Notes: a model not told the origin generated them from the sequence alone. A stretch of 64,000 nt of DNA from Mesorhizobium sp. ORS 3324 (GCA_000824825.2 LM655175.1:125936-189935); one strand, 5' to 3'. Numbered from the stretch's first letter, positions 32,975-44,249 are shown. Program-made: numbers and translations.

Positions 32975-34600
32975 TCACGCCGTCAGCGGGATCCTTATTT
33001 CCACCTTCAGGCCGTCGGCCTGAAAATCGCGGCTGATCGTCCCGCGCAATTCGCGCGTGACGTTGAGGTCGATTAGCCTGGTGCCGAAGCCAGTCTTTGT
33101 CGGCGCCTCCAGTTCTTTGTGCCCTGTCTCGCGCCAGTTGAGCACCAGCGTCCGTTCGCCGACGCGCCTTTCCACCGTCCAGTCGACTTTCAAGGCGCCA
33201 ACGGAGCTGCCGGCTTCGCCATATTTCAGCGCATTGGTGGCAAGCTCGTGGAAGGTCAGGCCGAGCGCCTGCGTCGTCGTCTCGTCGAGCAGCACCTCCG
33301 GCCCAGACAATATGCCGTCAGGAAGTTCCTTGCCGAACACCTGCCCAAGCTCGATGCGCAGGAGATCGCCAAGATCGGCCTTTTGCCAGCGCGAGCGTGT
33401 TAACATGTCCTGTGAAGCCGCCATCGCCTGCAGCCGCGCGGAGAACGATGCCGAGAACTCCTTCACGTCGGTGGCATGCGAGGCGGTCTGCCGCGCGATC
33501 GCCAGCACCCTGGTGATGGAATTCTTGATGCGGTGCTTCATCTCCTGCAGGATCAGGTCCTTCTCGAGCAGGCTTTTCTCCGTCGCCTCATGCAGCAGCG
33601 ACTTCGCCTCATAGGCACGCTCCTGGTAGCGGGCCACCAGGGCGATCGCCCCGGCAAGCAGCAGGCCGAACAGCCCGAGCATCACCGGAATGGCGCGCGA
33701 GGACGGCAGCGAAAAGGCGCTCGTCGGCCGGAACAGCACGGTCCAGGGTCGGCCGGCCACGACGATATCCCGGCGCGCCACAAGCTTCGCACCCAGGGAT
33801 TCGGCCGGCGGAGCTTCCGAACGGAACAGCAGATTGTCGGCATTCGGCTTGCCGTCATAGACCTCGATGTTGACCGGCAGCAGCGGCGCCTTGCTGAGCG
33901 CCACCTGGAACAGATCGTGTGCGCGGAAGGCGGCATAGAGAAAGCCCGCGGTCGAGGAGCGGCTCGCATTGATGACGTCCGGGGCCGTTTCCACGTTCAG
34001 CCGCACGAAGACCAGGAATCCAGGGTAGGTCTGGGCCGCGCCGGTGCCCTGGCCTAGCTGGACAAGGCCGCTCGCATGCTGCTGGTCGTCCGCCATCGCC
34101 TTCTCGATCGCCGCCCTCCGAGCCGGCTCGCTGAACATGTCGTAGCCGATGATCGACTGATTGGACGTGTCGAGCGGCTCGAAAAGCACGATAGGCGTGC
34201 GCCACAGCTGCTGCGTCGTGGCCGGATAGATCGGATGGGGCGAACCGTGATCGTGCAGGATGTCGCGTTCGACCGCGGCCTCGTCGCCGGTCTTGGCCAG
34301 CCTGAGGAACCCGATGCCGCGCAGGCCGGCGAAGTTGTCGTTGATGTCGAGCGCGGTGAAGAAGGCTTTGAACTCGCCGCGCGTGATATCGCCGTTGCGG
34401 GCGTCGAACAGCGCCCGCGTCGAGCGCAGCAGCGACAGATGCAGGTCGATGCGGCTCTCGATGCGGTTGAGCGCATCGTCGGCCGTTCCCTCGAACTTGA
34501 TGCGCGCCGCCTCCTGGGTCGCGAAATAGGCGAACCCCGCCATCGTCAGGCTGATCAGCGCGACGGCGATGAATGCGACGATCGGAAACAGCTTTTTCAA
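32975..34600 (-). CDS. Membrane-bound CHASE-domain HWE-family histidine kinase
   Basis: 541 residues. A first membrane segment (IVAFIAVALISLTMAGFAYFA, about residues 7-27), a periplasmic CHASE domain (about 40-290; ALFDARNGDITRGEFKAFFTAL, GLRGIGFLRLAKTGDEAAVE), a second membrane segment (AIPVMLGLFGLLLAGAIALVA, about 303-323), then the HisKA_2/HWE H-box LILQEMKHRIKNSITRVLAIAR, LTFHELATNALKYG and VLNWRETGH with the WxE. It senses a periplasmic ligand and may feed PhyR or the FAT-GUY receiver nearby. The start at 34600 is TTG; the ribosome site is weak. Confidence 0.88.
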   Translation of the reverse strand: MKKLFPIVAFIAVALISLTMAGFAYFATQEAARIKFEGTADDALNRIESRIDLHLSLLRSTRALFDARNGDITRGEFKAFFTALDINDNFAGLRGIGFLRLAKTGDEAAVERDILHDHGSPHPIYPATTQQLWRTPIVLFEPLDTSNQSIIGYDMFSEPARRAAIEKAMADDQQHASGLVQLGQGTGAAQTYPGFLVFVRLNVETAPDVINASRSSTAGFLYAAFRAHDLFQVALSKAPLLPVNIEVYDGKPNADNLLFRSEAPPAESLGAKLVARRDIVVAGRPWTVLFRPTSAFSLPSSRAIPVMLGLFGLLLAGAIALVARYQERAYEAKSLLHEATEKSLLEKDLILQEMKHRIKNSITRVLAIARQTASHATDVKEFSASFSARLQAMAASQDMLTRSRWQKADLGDLLRIELGQVFGKELPDGILSGPEVLLDETTTQALGLTFHELATNALKYGEAGSSVGALKVDWTVERRVGERTLVLNWRETGHKELEAPTKTGFGTRLIDLNVTRELRGTISRDFQADGLKVEIRIPLTA

Positions 34601-34727
34601 CGCAAGGTGCAGCCCATCGATGGTTGACCACCTTTATGGGCAAGTCCCCGGACGAATACAATGGCGACGCCAGGCCGTCGTGCGGCTGGCATGTCGATCA
34701 GCTATAATAAGCCGGCTAACGATTATC

Positions 34728-35528
<801 letters not shown>

Positions 35529-35555
35529 GTCTTACTCCTCCCTGCTCAGCCTTGC

Positions 35556-36920
35556 TCAGACCCGCTTGCGGTAGATGGTGTCGAGCCAGACCGCGACGAC
35601 CAGCACGGCGCCGACGACGATGCTTTGCAGCGGCGAGTCGACGCCGAGCAGCACCATGCCGGACTGCAGCGACTGCATCAAAAGCGCGCCGAGCATGGCG
35701 CCGAGAACGGTACCCGAACCGCCGGCGAGCGAGGTGCCGCCGATCACCGCCGCGGCGATGACCAGCAACTCGTCCAGGGTGCCCAGCGCATTGGTCGATG
35801 AATTCTGCCTCGCCGACGAGATCGCCGCCGCGATCGTCGCCAGCACGCCCATGATCATGAACACCTTCATGGTGATCCAGCGCGTGTTGATGCCGGCAAG
35901 GTTGGCCGCTTCCGGATTGCCGCCGATGGCAAAGACATAGCGCCCGAAGCGGGTGCGCTTGGTGATGAAGGTCATGATCAGGCCGACCGCGACCGCCATC
36001 AGCACCGGAATGGCGATGCCGTGGGCGATGAACAGGCCGCCTTCGGGAACGGTGATGTTGTTGGCGGCGGCATAGCGGTTCACGATGCCGACCGGCCAGG
36101 GATAGGAATTGGCGAGCCACACCGCGCCCATGATGATCGCGCAGGTGACCGCGCCGAGCAAAGTCTCGGCCCATATCGGCCGGAGCGGGAAGCGGAAGCG
36201 CTTGCGCTGCACCCGGCCATGGAACAGCATGAACACCACCGCCAGGCAGGCGACGACGCCGACGACCCAGCTCCACCTGGCGCCGATCGAGCCCGCGGGG
36301 CCACCGCCCATGAGCTGGTAGGTGGCGTCGAGCGGCGCCACCGTCTGGCCGCTGGTGACCCACCAGGCGGCACCACGCCATACCAGGAGCCCGCCCAGCG
36401 TGACGATGAAGGCCGGCACTTCGAGATAAGCGATGACGAAGCCCTGGAAGGCTCCGATGAGCAGGCCGAGCGCCAGCCCGATGGCCAGTGCCAATACCCA
36501 GATCCACGGATTGCCGAGCTGGAGCCCGACCATCCGCACCAGGAAATGCACCTGGGCAAAGCCCATGACCATGCCTATCAGCCCCTCGGCCGAGCCGACG
36601 GAGAGGTCGATGTTGCGCATGACGATGACCAGCACCATGCCGGAAGCCATGATGGCCACCGCCGAGGTCTGCACCGACAGGTTCCAAAGATTGCGCGGCG
36701 TCAGAAACGTCCGGCTGTCGAAATCGAGCGGATTGACCCCGAGCCGCAGGCTGGAAATGACGTGCAGGCCGATCCAGATGATCAGCAGCGCGCCGACCAT
36801 GCCGAGCATGCGCGTGTCGAGCTCCGTCGCCTTGAGAAAGCGCCCGACGGTGCTGAGTTCGGATGCACGCGCGCGATCCGCGGCCGGGTTGGCGGCGGCA
36901 TCAGAGGTCGTATCGGTCAT
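35556..36920 (-). CDS. xylH: Sugar (xylose-type) ABC transporter permease
   Basis: 454 residues with about a dozen hydrophobic segments, longer than ribose-type permeases and in the range of XylH. Features include NLSVQTSAVAIMASGMVLVIVMRNIDLSVGS near the start and the family EAA-like region AVIGGTSLAGGSGTVLGAMLGALLMQSLQSGMVLL. A 45-residue hydrophilic N-terminus precedes the first helix. GGAGGAGAT lies before ATG 36920. It pairs with the ATPase 27 bp downstream. Confidence 0.88.
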   Translation of the reverse strand: MTDTTSDAAANPAADRARASELSTVGRFLKATELDTRMLGMVGALLIIWIGLHVISSLRLGVNPLDFDSRTFLTPRNLWNLSVQTSAVAIMASGMVLVIVMRNIDLSVGSAEGLIGMVMGFAQVHFLVRMVGLQLGNPWIWVLALAIGLALGLLIGAFQGFVIAYLEVPAFIVTLGGLLVWRGAAWWVTSGQTVAPLDATYQLMGGGPAGSIGARWSWVVGVVACLAVVFMLFHGRVQRKRFRFPLRPIWAETLLGAVTCAIIMGAVWLANSYPWPVGIVNRYAAANNITVPEGGLFIAHGIAIPVLMAVAVGLIMTFITKRTRFGRYVFAIGGNPEAANLAGINTRWITMKVFMIMGVLATIAAAISSARQNSSTNALGTLDELLVIAAAVIGGTSLAGGSGTVLGAMLGALLMQSLQSGMVLLGVDSPLQSIVVGAVLVVAVWLDTIYRKRV

Positions 36921-36964
36921 GATCTCCTCCCACCGGCTTGCCGTCTGGATCGCCGGACCACGAT

Positions 36965-37045
36965 GCTAAAACAATTCCAGGAAAAGTGCGTCACGGTTTT
37001 GCCTCTGGAATTGCGTCGAAAACAAACAGTTGCAGCAGTTCGGCG
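36965..37045. repeat. Dispersed intergenic repeat R1, copy inside the xylose operon
   Basis: AACAATTCCAGGAAAAGTGCG, CACGGTTTTGCC, then TCTGGAATTGCGTCGAAAAC and AACAGTTGCAGCAGTTC. It lies in the 233-bp gap between the binding-protein gene and the permease gene. Confidence 0.75.
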
Positions 37046-37105
37046 ATCTGCCGGACTGCCCCAATGGCCTTCCCGGTTCTGTGCAGCCGAAAGCCTCTGG
37101 AGAAA

Positions 37106-37128
37106 CGCCGCGGCTTTGGGCCGCGGCG
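37106..37128 (-). terminator. Intra-operon hairpin after xylF
   Basis: CGCCGCGGC and GCCGCGGCG around TTTGG. It has no U-tract and lies 26 bp after the binding-protein stop, so it may trim or protect the xylF transcript end and keep permease levels lower. Confidence 0.5.
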
Positions 37129-37153
37129 CTGCATTTTCAACCTGACGGCCAGC

Positions 37154-38194
37154 TTAGTTGCAGACCGCGACGCTGCCGGCGGCGACGCCGGCGCAGACTT
37201 CGTCCTTCTTGATCCAGCCGGCGTCGATGACGACGTTGAGATTGTCCTTGGTGATCGCGACCGGGGTCAGGAACAGGGACTTGACGGTGTTGCCGCCGGG
37301 CGTGGTGAAGTCCTTGGCGCCGGCTATGTCGGCCATCTTCTTGCCGCCGGCGAGCTGCGAGGCGATCTCGGCGGCGTTCTTGCCGAGCTCGCGCGCGTCC
37401 TTCCACACCGACACGGTCTGCGTGCCGAGCGCGATGCGGTTGAGCGCCGCGTGGTCGCCGTCCTGGCCCGAGACCGGAACAGTGCCGGCAAGCCCCTGCG
37501 CCGTCAGCGCCGCCACGACGCCGCCGGCGGTTCCGTCATTGGCCGCCACGACCGCGTCGACCTTGTTGTCGTTGGCGGTCAGGAACTGCTCCATGTTCTT
37601 CTGCGCATTGGCAGGCAGCCAGCCGTCCGTATAGGCTTCGCCGACATTCTTGACCTTGCCGCTGTCGATGGCCGCCTTCAGCACTTCCATCGAGCCCGAG
37701 AACAGGAAATCGGCGTTCGGATCGGCGCCCGAGCCCTTGATGAAGACGTAGTTGCCTTCGGGCTTGGCCTTGAACACCTCGCGAGCCTGCATGCGGCCGA
37801 CTTCCTTGTTGTCGAAGGTCAGGTAGAAAACGTCCTTGTTCTCGATCAGGCGGTCATAGCCGACCACCGGAATGCCCTCGTCGAGCGCCTTCTGCACCGC
37901 CGGCCCGATCGCCGAGGCGTCCTGCGCCAGGATGATGAGGGCGTTGGCGCCCTGCGAGATCAGGCTTTCGACATCGGTCAGCTGCTTGCCCGGATTGGAC
38001 TGCGCGTCGGCGGAGATATACTTGTCGCCGGCGGCCTCGATGGCTTTCTTCATCGCCGCTTCGTCGGTCTTCCAGCGCTCTTCCTGGAAATTCGACCACG
38101 ATACGCCGATCACCTTGTCCTTCGCCTCTGCGACCGACGCAAGCGTCAACGACATGGCGACACCCGCCAGAATGGCGGCTGCGAATTTCTTCAT
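37154..38194 (-). CDS. xylF: Xylose-type ABC transporter substrate-binding protein
   Basis: 346 residues. A signal peptide ([24 protein letters not shown]) is followed by a periplasmic-binding-protein type I fold: [58 protein letters not shown], and [16 protein letters not shown]. The pattern matches XylF proteins. ATG 38194 has GGGAGGATG upstream; the longer frame upstream runs into the regulatory region. It opens the importer operon and is divergent from the ROK repressor. Confidence 0.9.
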   Translation of the reverse strand: MKKFAAAILAGVAMSLTLASVAEAKDKVIGVSWSNFQEERWKTDEAAMKKAIEAAGDKYISADAQSNPGKQLTDVESLISQGANALIILAQDASAIGPAVQKALDEGIPVVGYDRLIENKDVFYLTFDNKEVGRMQAREVFKAKPEGNYVFIKGSGADPNADFLFSGSMEVLKAAIDSGKVKNVGEAYTDGWLPANAQKNMEQFLTANDNKVDAVVAANDGTAGGVVAALTAQGLAGTVPVSGQDGDHAALNRIALGTQTVSVWKDARELGKNAAEIASQLAGGKKMADIAGAKDFTTPGGNTVKSLFLTPVAITKDNLNVVIDAGWIKKDEVCAGVAAGSVAVCN

Positions 38195-38256
38195 GACATC
38201 CTCCCTGCGCCCCTCGCGGCGCGACCCAGACTGGCCTGAAGGCCGGTACAGAGGCT

Positions 38257-38349
38257 TTTTTTCGAGCCTCGAAAAAATACTGATCGAATGCCGAGGCGCT
38301 GTCAACTGCGTTTCTGATGGTTCTGAGGTGTCTCGAACTTTTTTTCGAG
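38257..38349. promoter_or_regulatory. Candidate ROK repressor operators between xylF and the regulator
   Basis: In the 356-bp divergent gap (38195-38550), 38257-38277 is a perfect 21-bp palindrome: TTTTTTCGAG, a central C, CTCGAAAAAA. About 75 bp on, CTCGAA (38332-38337) and TTCGAG (38344-38349) form a second inverted pair with the same half-sites. Long A/T runs flanking a GC core are typical for ROK (NagC/XylR-like) operators. The first site lies 63 bp from the xylF start. Confidence 0.65.
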
Positions 38350-38550
38350 GCCCGCAATAAATAATGACAGCCCCACCGGCTTCTGCCACTATTCCGGAAT
38401 TCCGGGAGGAAGCGCGCGATGTTTTTCCGCACGGAATCAAAAGAGGCAAGCCAGCGCGGTCCGGCGTCGTATCGAGGACTGGACCGATCTGGTGCGTCAC
38501 CGACGGCCCATGCAATATCAAGAGGCCGCGCTGACCGGGAGGAGACAAAA

Positions 38551-39795
38551 ATGTCGGTCGGGATCCGCCACGACGACCTGCGCCGGCGCAATCGCGCCAT
38601 GGTGCTCTCGGCCGTGCGCCGGGCCGGCCAGCCGTCGCGGACGGAAATCGCCGCGACCACCGGGCTCAGCCACTCGACCATTTCGGCGATCTCCTCGGAC
38701 CTGATCCAGGAAGGCATCCTGACCGAGAGCAAGCCGAGCGAGACCGCCTCGTTGAAGCGCGGCCGGCCGCAGGTCGGCCTCGCCCTCAATCCAGAGGCGG
38801 CTGCGGTGGTGACGGTGGTGCTGTCGCTCAATTTCCTCTCTGTCGCCGTCATCGACTATGCCGGCCAGGTAATCGCCGAGGAGCAGCGGCGCCTCGATAC
38901 GCTGACCATCCCGCGCGACGAGCTGATCGGCGAATGCATAGCGATCGTACGGCGCCGGCTGGAGGATCCCGACCTCGATGTCGGCAGCGTCGCCCGCATC
39001 GCCATGGGCATCCAGGGCATTACCGATTCTCACGCCCGTGCCATGCTGTGGTCGCCGATCACGCCGCTGACCGACATTCCCTTCGCCGACATCCTGGAAA
39101 AGGAATTCGGCATTCCGGCCACCATGGAGAACGACTGCAACATGATGGCGGTGGCGCTGCAATGGCGCGACCCCGACCGCTATCGCGACAACTTCATCGC
39201 CATCCTGCTCTCGCATGGCATCGGCATGGGCCTGGTGCTGAAGGGCGAGCTGTTCACCGGCACGCATTCTTCCGGCGGCGAGTTCGGCCATATGATCCAC
39301 CGTCCTGGCGGCGCGCTCTGCCGCTGCGGACGCCGCGGCTGCGTCGAGGCCTATGCCGGCAACTACGCCATCTGGCGCAGCGCCATGAAGATGAGCGAGG
39401 ACGCCGAGCCGGTCGATGTCGGCGACGCCGATATGCGGGCCCTTGCCGCAAAGGCGCGCGAGAAGCAGGGCCCGGAGCGAGAGGCCTACCGTCGGGCCGG
39501 CGAAGCGCTGGGTTTCGGCCTCGGCAGCCTGTTCGCGCTGATCGACCCGGCGCCGGTCGCCATGGTCGGCGTCAGCGCCGCGGCCTTCGACCTGATCGAG
39601 CCGGCGCTGCGCGAGGCGATCGCCCAGACCGCCGGCGGTCAGCACTCAAAGTCGATCTCCTTCGACACCGAGCCGAACGAGCTGCCGCTCATCCGCGAAG
39701 GCTGCGCCATGCGCGCGCTGACCTTCGTCGACCAGGAGATCTTCGCACCGGGAGGCCAAGTGAGGGCGGGTTCAGCGGGAAAGAACGTTGCTTGA
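38551..39795 (+). CDS. ROK family transcriptional repressor (XylR-like)
   Basis: 414 residues. The N-terminal winged helix ([19 protein letters not shown], then [31 protein letters not shown]) is intact; the ROK kinase-like domain follows, with [15 protein letters not shown] and the zinc motif [31 protein letters not shown] precedes ATG 38551. It is divergent from the xylose-type importer and very probably represses it, released by the imported sugar or a product. Xylose isomerase and xylulokinase genes are not in the window. Confidence 0.9.
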   Translation: MSVGIRHDDLRRRNRAMVLSAVRRAGQPSRTEIAATTGLSHSTISAISSDLIQEGILTESKPSETASLKRGRPQVGLALNPEAAAVVTVVLSLNFLSVAVIDYAGQVIAEEQRRLDTLTIPRDELIGECIAIVRRRLEDPDLDVGSVARIAMGIQGITDSHARAMLWSPITPLTDIPFADILEKEFGIPATMENDCNMMAVALQWRDPDRYRDNFIAILLSHGIGMGLVLKGELFTGTHSSGGEFGHMIHRPGGALCRCGRRGCVEAYAGNYAIWRSAMKMSEDAEPVDVGDADMRALAAKAREKQGPEREAYRRAGEALGFGLGSLFALIDPAPVAMVGVSAAAFDLIEPALREAIAQTAGGQHSKSISFDTEPNELPLIREGCAMRALTFVDQEIFAPGGQVRAGSAGKNVA

Positions 39796-39851
39796 TCAGC
39801 AGCTTTGAAGTGTCCCGCCAGACGCCAGAGATTGGCGAACGCCCTGCAGCC

Positions 39852-40035
39852 TCGTCATTCCAGGGCGCAGCAGGAGCGAAGCTCCGTCGCGGAGACCCTG
39901 GAATCCATGCCTTTACCTCGATCGTAGAGTGTAGCGGTGCAGAATTCTGGACCGCCGCGGCGCGTCGAAGCCACGGAATGGATCCTCGGGTCTGCGCTGC
40001 GTCGCTGCGCTCCTTGCTCCGCCCGTGGATGACGA
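39852..40035. repeat. Dispersed long inverted repeat R2, copy 2
   Basis: TCGTCATTCCAGGGCGCAGC ... AGACCCTGGAATCCATGCC on the left, and CACGGAATGGATCCTCGGG ... CCCGTGGATGACGA on the right. It fills most of the 322-bp gap between the convergent ROK gene and phoB; no gene is seen there. Confidence 0.75.
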
Positions 40036-40117
40036 ACCATCAGCGTCTCGGCTAATCGCCAACGCATGCGATCCAATGTCGGAGGCACCGAACCATCAGC
40101 GCTTCCGCGCCGAGGAC

Positions 40118-40807
40118 CTAGTCTTCCCTGATTGCGTAGCCCGCACCACGGATGGTGCGGATGACGTCGGGCATGCGGCCGTTGTTGACCGCCTTGCGCA
40201 GGCGGCCGACATGCACGTCCACCGTGCGCTCGTCGATATAGATCGTCTCGCCCCAGACATTGTCGAGCAGCTGGCTGCGCGAGAACACCCGGCCGGGATG
40301 CCGCATCATGAATTCGAGCAGCCGGAACTCGGTCGGGCCGAGCCTGATCTCGCTCTTCTTGCGATAGACGCGGTGCGATTCGCGGTCGAGCACGATGTCG
40401 CCGACCTTGAGCACGCTGGAAAGCACTTCCGGCTTGGCGCGGCGCAGCAGCGCCTTGACGCGTGCCATGAATTCCGGCGTCGAGAACGGCTTGACCAGAT
40501 AGTCATCGGCGCCCGTCGAGAGGCCGCGCACCCTGTCGCTTTCCTCGCCGCGCGCGGTCAGCATGATGATCGGCAGCCGCTCGGTTTCGGGCCGCATCCT
40601 GAGACGGCGGCAGAGCTCGATGCCGGAAACCGCCGGCACCATCCAGTCGAGCACCAGGAGGTCGGGCACGTTCTCCTGCAGGCGGATTTCGGCCTCGTCG
40701 CCGCGGGTCACCACCTCGACCTGATAGCCTTCGGATTCGAGGTTGTAGCGGAGCAGCACCCCCAGCGGCTCCTCGTCCTCCACCACCATGATGCGTGGGG
40801 CGATCAT
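40118..40807 (-). CDS. phoB: Phosphate regulon response regulator PhoB
   Basis: 229 residues. The receiver has MVVEDEEPLGVLLRYNLESEGY, phospho-acceptor Asp in LLVLDWMVPAVSG and Lys in DDYLVKPFSTPEF; the winged helix has GPTEFRLLEFMMRHPGRVFSRSQLLDNVWG and RTVDVHVGRLRKA, VRTIRGAGYAI. It activates Pho-box promoters such as that of pstS in this same operon. It is the last gene after phoU (19 bp apart). The cognate kinase PhoR is not encoded in the window. Confidence 0.95.
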   Translation of the reverse strand: MIAPRIMVVEDEEPLGVLLRYNLESEGYQVEVVTRGDEAEIRLQENVPDLLVLDWMVPAVSGIELCRRLRMRPETERLPIIMLTARGEESDRVRGLSTGADDYLVKPFSTPEFMARVKALLRRAKPEVLSSVLKVGDIVLDRESHRVYRKKSEIRLGPTEFRLLEFMMRHPGRVFSRSQLLDNVWGETIYIDERTVDVHVGRLRKAVNNGRMPDVIRTIRGAGYAIRED

Positions 40808-40826
40808 TTGGCAGGTACCCTCGTTG

Positions 40827-41534
40827 TCAGGCCGCCGGCGCCGACATCGCCGTCTCGTCCTGCTTCGGACGGTTCGCGGGCAATTGGGTGCCGGTCAGCA
40901 CATAGTAGGCGTTCTCAGCGATGTTGGTGACATGGTCGCCGATGCGCTCCAGATTCTTGGCGCAGAACAACAGATGCGTGCAAGCCGTGATGTTGCGCGG
41001 ATCCTCCATCATGTAGGTCAGGAGCTCGCGGAACACCGAGGTGTATTTCACGTCGATGCGCTCGTCGTCGTTCCTGAGTTTGGCAAGCGCCGTGCCGTCG
41101 CCGGCCGTGTACTCCTCGATCACACCCTGGACCTGGATCAGCACCATCTGCGCCATCGAATCGATGGAGTGCGAAAGGTCGCGCGGCGCGGTGCTGACGC
41201 CGACGGAGCCGACGCGCTTGGCGATATTCTTGGCGAGATCGCCGATGCGCTCGAGGTCGCCGGCCATGCGGATCGCGCCGACCACGTTGCGCAGGTCGTC
41301 GGCCATCGGCTGGCGCTTGGCGATCAGCGTGATGGCGCGGTCGTCGAGCTCGCGCTGCCTTGCGTCCATGATGGCGTCGTCGGAGACCACGCGCTGCGCC
41401 AGCGCGTTGTCGGAATTGAGCAGAGCCTTGGTCGACGCGCCGACCATGGAGCCGGCAAGATCGCCCATGTCACGGATGAGATGGCTGATCTGCCTCAAAT
41501 CCTCGTCGAAGGAAGCGACGGTATGTTCGGCCAT
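40827..41534 (-). CDS. phoU: Phosphate signalling regulator PhoU
   Basis: 235 residues of two tandem three-helix bundles; the metal-site motifs are visible in RMAGDLERIGDLAKNIAKR and LLFCAKNLERIGDHVTNIAENAYYVLTG. PhoU links the Pst transporter to PhoR, keeping the regulon off in high phosphate. Position between pstB and phoB is standard. Confidence 0.96.
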   Translation of the reverse strand: MAEHTVASFDEDLRQISHLIRDMGDLAGSMVGASTKALLNSDNALAQRVVSDDAIMDARQRELDDRAITLIAKRQPMADDLRNVVGAIRMAGDLERIGDLAKNIAKRVGSVGVSTAPRDLSHSIDSMAQMVLIQVQGVIEEYTAGDGTALAKLRNDDERIDVKYTSVFRELLTYMMEDPRNITACTHLLFCAKNLERIGDHVTNIAENAYYVLTGTQLPANRPKQDETAMSAPAA

Positions 41535-41555
41535 GATGGATGTCCTCGTATGAAC

Positions 41556-42359
41556 TCAGCCGAAGCGGCCGGTGATATAGTCCTGCGTGCGCTTCTCGCG
41601 AGGCGAGGTGAAGATCTTCTCGGTGCGGTCGAACTCGACCAGCTCGCCGAGATACATGAACGCCGTCTGCCGCGACACGCGCGCCGCCTGCTGCATGTTG
41701 TGGGTGACGATCACGATCGTGTAGTCGGCCTGCAATTCGTCGATCAGCTCCTCGATCTTGGCGGTCGACAGCGGATCGAGCGCCGAGGCCGGCTCGTCGA
41801 GCAGGATGACCTCCGGCTTCACCGCCACGGTGCGGGCGATGCACAGCCGCTGCTGCTGGCCGCCGGAAAGGCTCTGGCCGCTGGCGTTGAGCTTGTCCTT
41901 GACCTCGTTCCAGAGCGCGGCGCGCTTCAGCGCCTGCTCGACGCGGTTGTCCATCTCGGCCTTGCTGATCTTCTCATAGAGCCTCACGCCGAAGGCGATG
42001 TTCTCGTAGATCGACATCGGGAACGGTGTCGGCTTCTGGAACACCATGCCAATCTTGGTCCTGAGCAGGTTGAGGTCCTGCGAACGGTCGAGGATGTTCT
42101 TGCCATCGAGCAGCACCTGGCCCTCGGCGCTCTGCTTCGGATAGAGCTCGTAGATGCGGTTCAGCACGCGCAGCAGCGTCGACTTCCCGCAGCCCGACGG
42201 CCCGATGAAGGCGGTGACGCTGCGCTCGGGCAGCGACAGGTTGATGTCCTTCAGCGCCTTCGACTGGCCATAGTAGAAGTTGAGGTTCTTGACCTCGATC
42301 TTGGCCTTCTCGACGGCCGTGTCGGTTACGTTCAGGTCGGTGGACAACATCGGTTTCAT
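41556..42359 (-). CDS. pstB: Phosphate ABC transporter ATP-binding protein PstB
   Basis: 267 residues. Walker [17 protein letters not shown], the PstB-specific [17 protein letters not shown], signature [15 protein letters not shown] and Walker [14 protein letters not shown] are all present. Start ATG 42359 overlaps the pstA stop by 4 bp (ATGA); the frame extends further upstream inside pstA but that part is not PstB. Confidence 0.97.
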   Translation of the reverse strand: MKPMLSTDLNVTDTAVEKAKIEVKNLNFYYGQSKALKDINLSLPERSVTAFIGPSGCGKSTLLRVLNRIYELYPKQSAEGQVLLDGKNILDRSQDLNLLRTKIGMVFQKPTPFPMSIYENIAFGVRLYEKISKAEMDNRVEQALKRAALWNEVKDKLNASGQSLSGGQQQRLCIARTVAVKPEVILLDEPASALDPLSTAKIEELIDELQADYTIVIVTHNMQQAARVSRQTAFMYLGELVEFDRTEKIFTSPREKRTQDYITGRFG

Positions 42360-43207
42360 CTGTCCTCTCTGCGTCCGGTAAGGCTGCGGGCGAAGATGCT
42401 CAGCCCGAGAACTGTCAGGGTGATTATCAGTGCGCCCGTCCAGGCCAGTTGCTGCCATTCCTCATAGGGACTTAGGGCGAACTGGAAGATGGTCACAGGC
42501 AGGCTGGCCATCGGCGCGTTGAGATTGCTCGACCAGAACTGGTTGTTGAGCGCGGTGAAAAGCAGCGGCGCCGTCTCGCCGGAAATGCGGGCGATCGCCA
42601 GCAAGATGCCGGTGACGATGCCGGAAAGCGCTGCGCGATAGGCGACGGAGCGGATCACCACCCAGCGCGGCGCGCCGATGGCGGTGCCGGCCTCGCGCAG
42701 CGCGTTGGGCACTAGGTTGAGCATGTCCTCGGTGGTGCGCACGACGACCGGGATCACCAGGATCGACAGCGCCACCGCGCCGGCGATCGCCGAGAAGTGG
42801 CCCATTGGCCGCACCATCAGCTCGTAGACGAACAGGCCGACGATGATCGACGGCGCCGACAACAGGATGTCGTTGATGAAGCGCACCACTGTGGTCAGAC
42901 GCGAGAAGCGCCCGTACTCGGCCATGTAGGTTCCGGCGAGCACGCCGATCGGCGTGCCGACGACGATGCCGATGATCGTCATGATGATGCTGCCGTAGAT
43001 GGCGTTGAGCAGGCCGCCGGCGTCGCCGGGCGGCGGCGTCATTTGCGTGAACACCGACAAGGAGACGCCGGAGAGACCCTTGTAGATCAGCGCGCCGAGG
43101 ATCAGCGCCAGCCAGGCGAGGCCGATGCCCGCCGCGATGACGCAAAGCGCCATCATCACGGCATTCTTGCGCTTGCGGCTTTGGTGGAGCGATGCGGCGG
43201 TCGACAT
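42356..43207 (-). CDS. pstA: Phosphate ABC transporter permease PstA
   Basis: 283 residues with six membrane segments and the permease loop [35 protein letters not shown]. It forms the membrane channel with PstC. It begins 3 bp after the pstC stop and overlaps pstB by 4 bp. Confidence 0.95.
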   Translation of the reverse strand: MSTAASLHQSRKRKNAVMMALCVIAAGIGLAWLALILGALIYKGLSGVSLSVFTQMTPPPGDAGGLLNAIYGSIIMTIIGIVVGTPIGVLAGTYMAEYGRFSRLTTVVRFINDILLSAPSIIVGLFVYELMVRPMGHFSAIAGAVALSILVIPVVVRTTEDMLNLVPNALREAGTAIGAPRWVVIRSVAYRAALSGIVTGILLAIARISGETAPLLFTALNNQFWSSNLNAPMASLPVTIFQFALSPYEEWQQLAWTGALIITLTVLGLSIFARSLTGRREDR

Positions 43208-43210
43208 CGG

Positions 43211-44197
43211 TCAGGCTCCCGTGCGGCTATCGATGCGCAACAGCATGTAGCGTGCGATGGCTAGGATGATGAAGGTGATTATGAAGAGGATCAGGCCGAG
43301 CGCCACCAGCGAGGAGGTGTAAAGCGCGCCGTCGGCCTCGGTGAATTCGTTGGCGATGGTCGCCGAGATCGTCGTGCCCGGCGCAAACAGCGAGGCGCTG
43401 ATGCGATGCGCGTTGCCGATGACGAAGGTGACGGCCATCGTCTCGCCGAGCGCGCGGCCGAGGCCGAGCATGACGCCGCCCATGATGCCGACGCGGGTAT
43501 AGGGGATGACCACGCGCCGGGTCACCTCCCAGGTCGTGCAGCCGATGCCGTAGGCCGATTCCTTCAGCACCGCCGGCACCGTGTCGAAAACGTCCTTGGT
43601 GATCGAGGTGATGAAGGGCAGCACCATGATCGCGAGGATCAGCGACGAGGTCAGCAGGCCGATGCCGTAGGGCGGACCGGCGAACAGGCTGTTGAGGCCC
43701 GGTACGCTGTGGAAGATGTTGATGATGAAGGGCTGGATGGTCGTCTGCAGGAACGGCGCGAAGACGAACAGGCCCCAGATGCCGTAGATGATCGAGGGAA
43801 TGCCGGCGAGCAGCTCGACCGCAATGCCGATCGGGCGCCGGAGCGGGCGCGGGCAGAGCTCGGTCAGGAACACGGCGATGCCGATGCCGATCGGCACGGC
43901 GATGATGATGGCGATAGCCGAGGTGACCACCGTGCCGTAGATGGGCGCGAGCGCGCCGAAATTCTCGGTGACCGGGTTCCAGGCCTCGGTGGTCAGGAAG
44001 TTGAGGCCGAACTTCGACAGCGCCTCCCACGAGCCGGCGACCAGCGAGATGGCGACGCCGCCCAGGAGAACCAGCACGAGGATGGCGGAAGCGCGCGTCG
44101 CCGCCCGAAAGACCATGTCGGTGAAGGCGAAGCGGCGCACGGTCGCTTCTCTGGCCCGCAGGGCAGACGATGTCACGGCTTCGGAAACGGCTGTCAT
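43211..44197 (-). CDS. pstC: Phosphate ABC transporter permease PstC
   Basis: 328 residues. A cytosolic N-terminus, then six membrane segments with LTELCPRPLRRPIGIAVELLAGIPSIIYGIWGLFVFAPF, the usual PstC signature, and KESAYGIGCTTWEVTRRVVIPY as the loop that contacts PstB. It lies 64 bp downstream of pstS, with a hairpin between. Confidence 0.96.
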   Translation of the reverse strand: MTAVSEAVTSSALRAREATVRRFAFTDMVFRAATRASAILVLVLLGGVAISLVAGSWEALSKFGLNFLTTEAWNPVTENFGALAPIYGTVVTSAIAIIIAVPIGIGIAVFLTELCPRPLRRPIGIAVELLAGIPSIIYGIWGLFVFAPFLQTTIQPFIINIFHSVPGLNSLFAGPPYGIGLLTSSLILAIMVLPFITSITKDVFDTVPAVLKESAYGIGCTTWEVTRRVVIPYTRVGIMGGVMLGLGRALGETMAVTFVIGNAHRISASLFAPGTTISATIANEFTEADGALYTSSLVALGLILFIITFIILAIARYMLLRIDSRTGA

Positions 44198-44224
44198 CGA
44201 GGCCCTCGCATTCGAAAGAGAGAC

Positions 44225-44249
44225 AGGAGGGCGCCGAAAGCGCCCTCCT
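44225..44249 (-). terminator. Intercistronic hairpin between pstS and pstC
   Basis: AGGAGGGCGC and GCGCCCTCCT, perfectly paired around CGAAA. It can stabilise the pstS end or partly terminate, giving more binding protein than permease. Confidence 0.7.
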
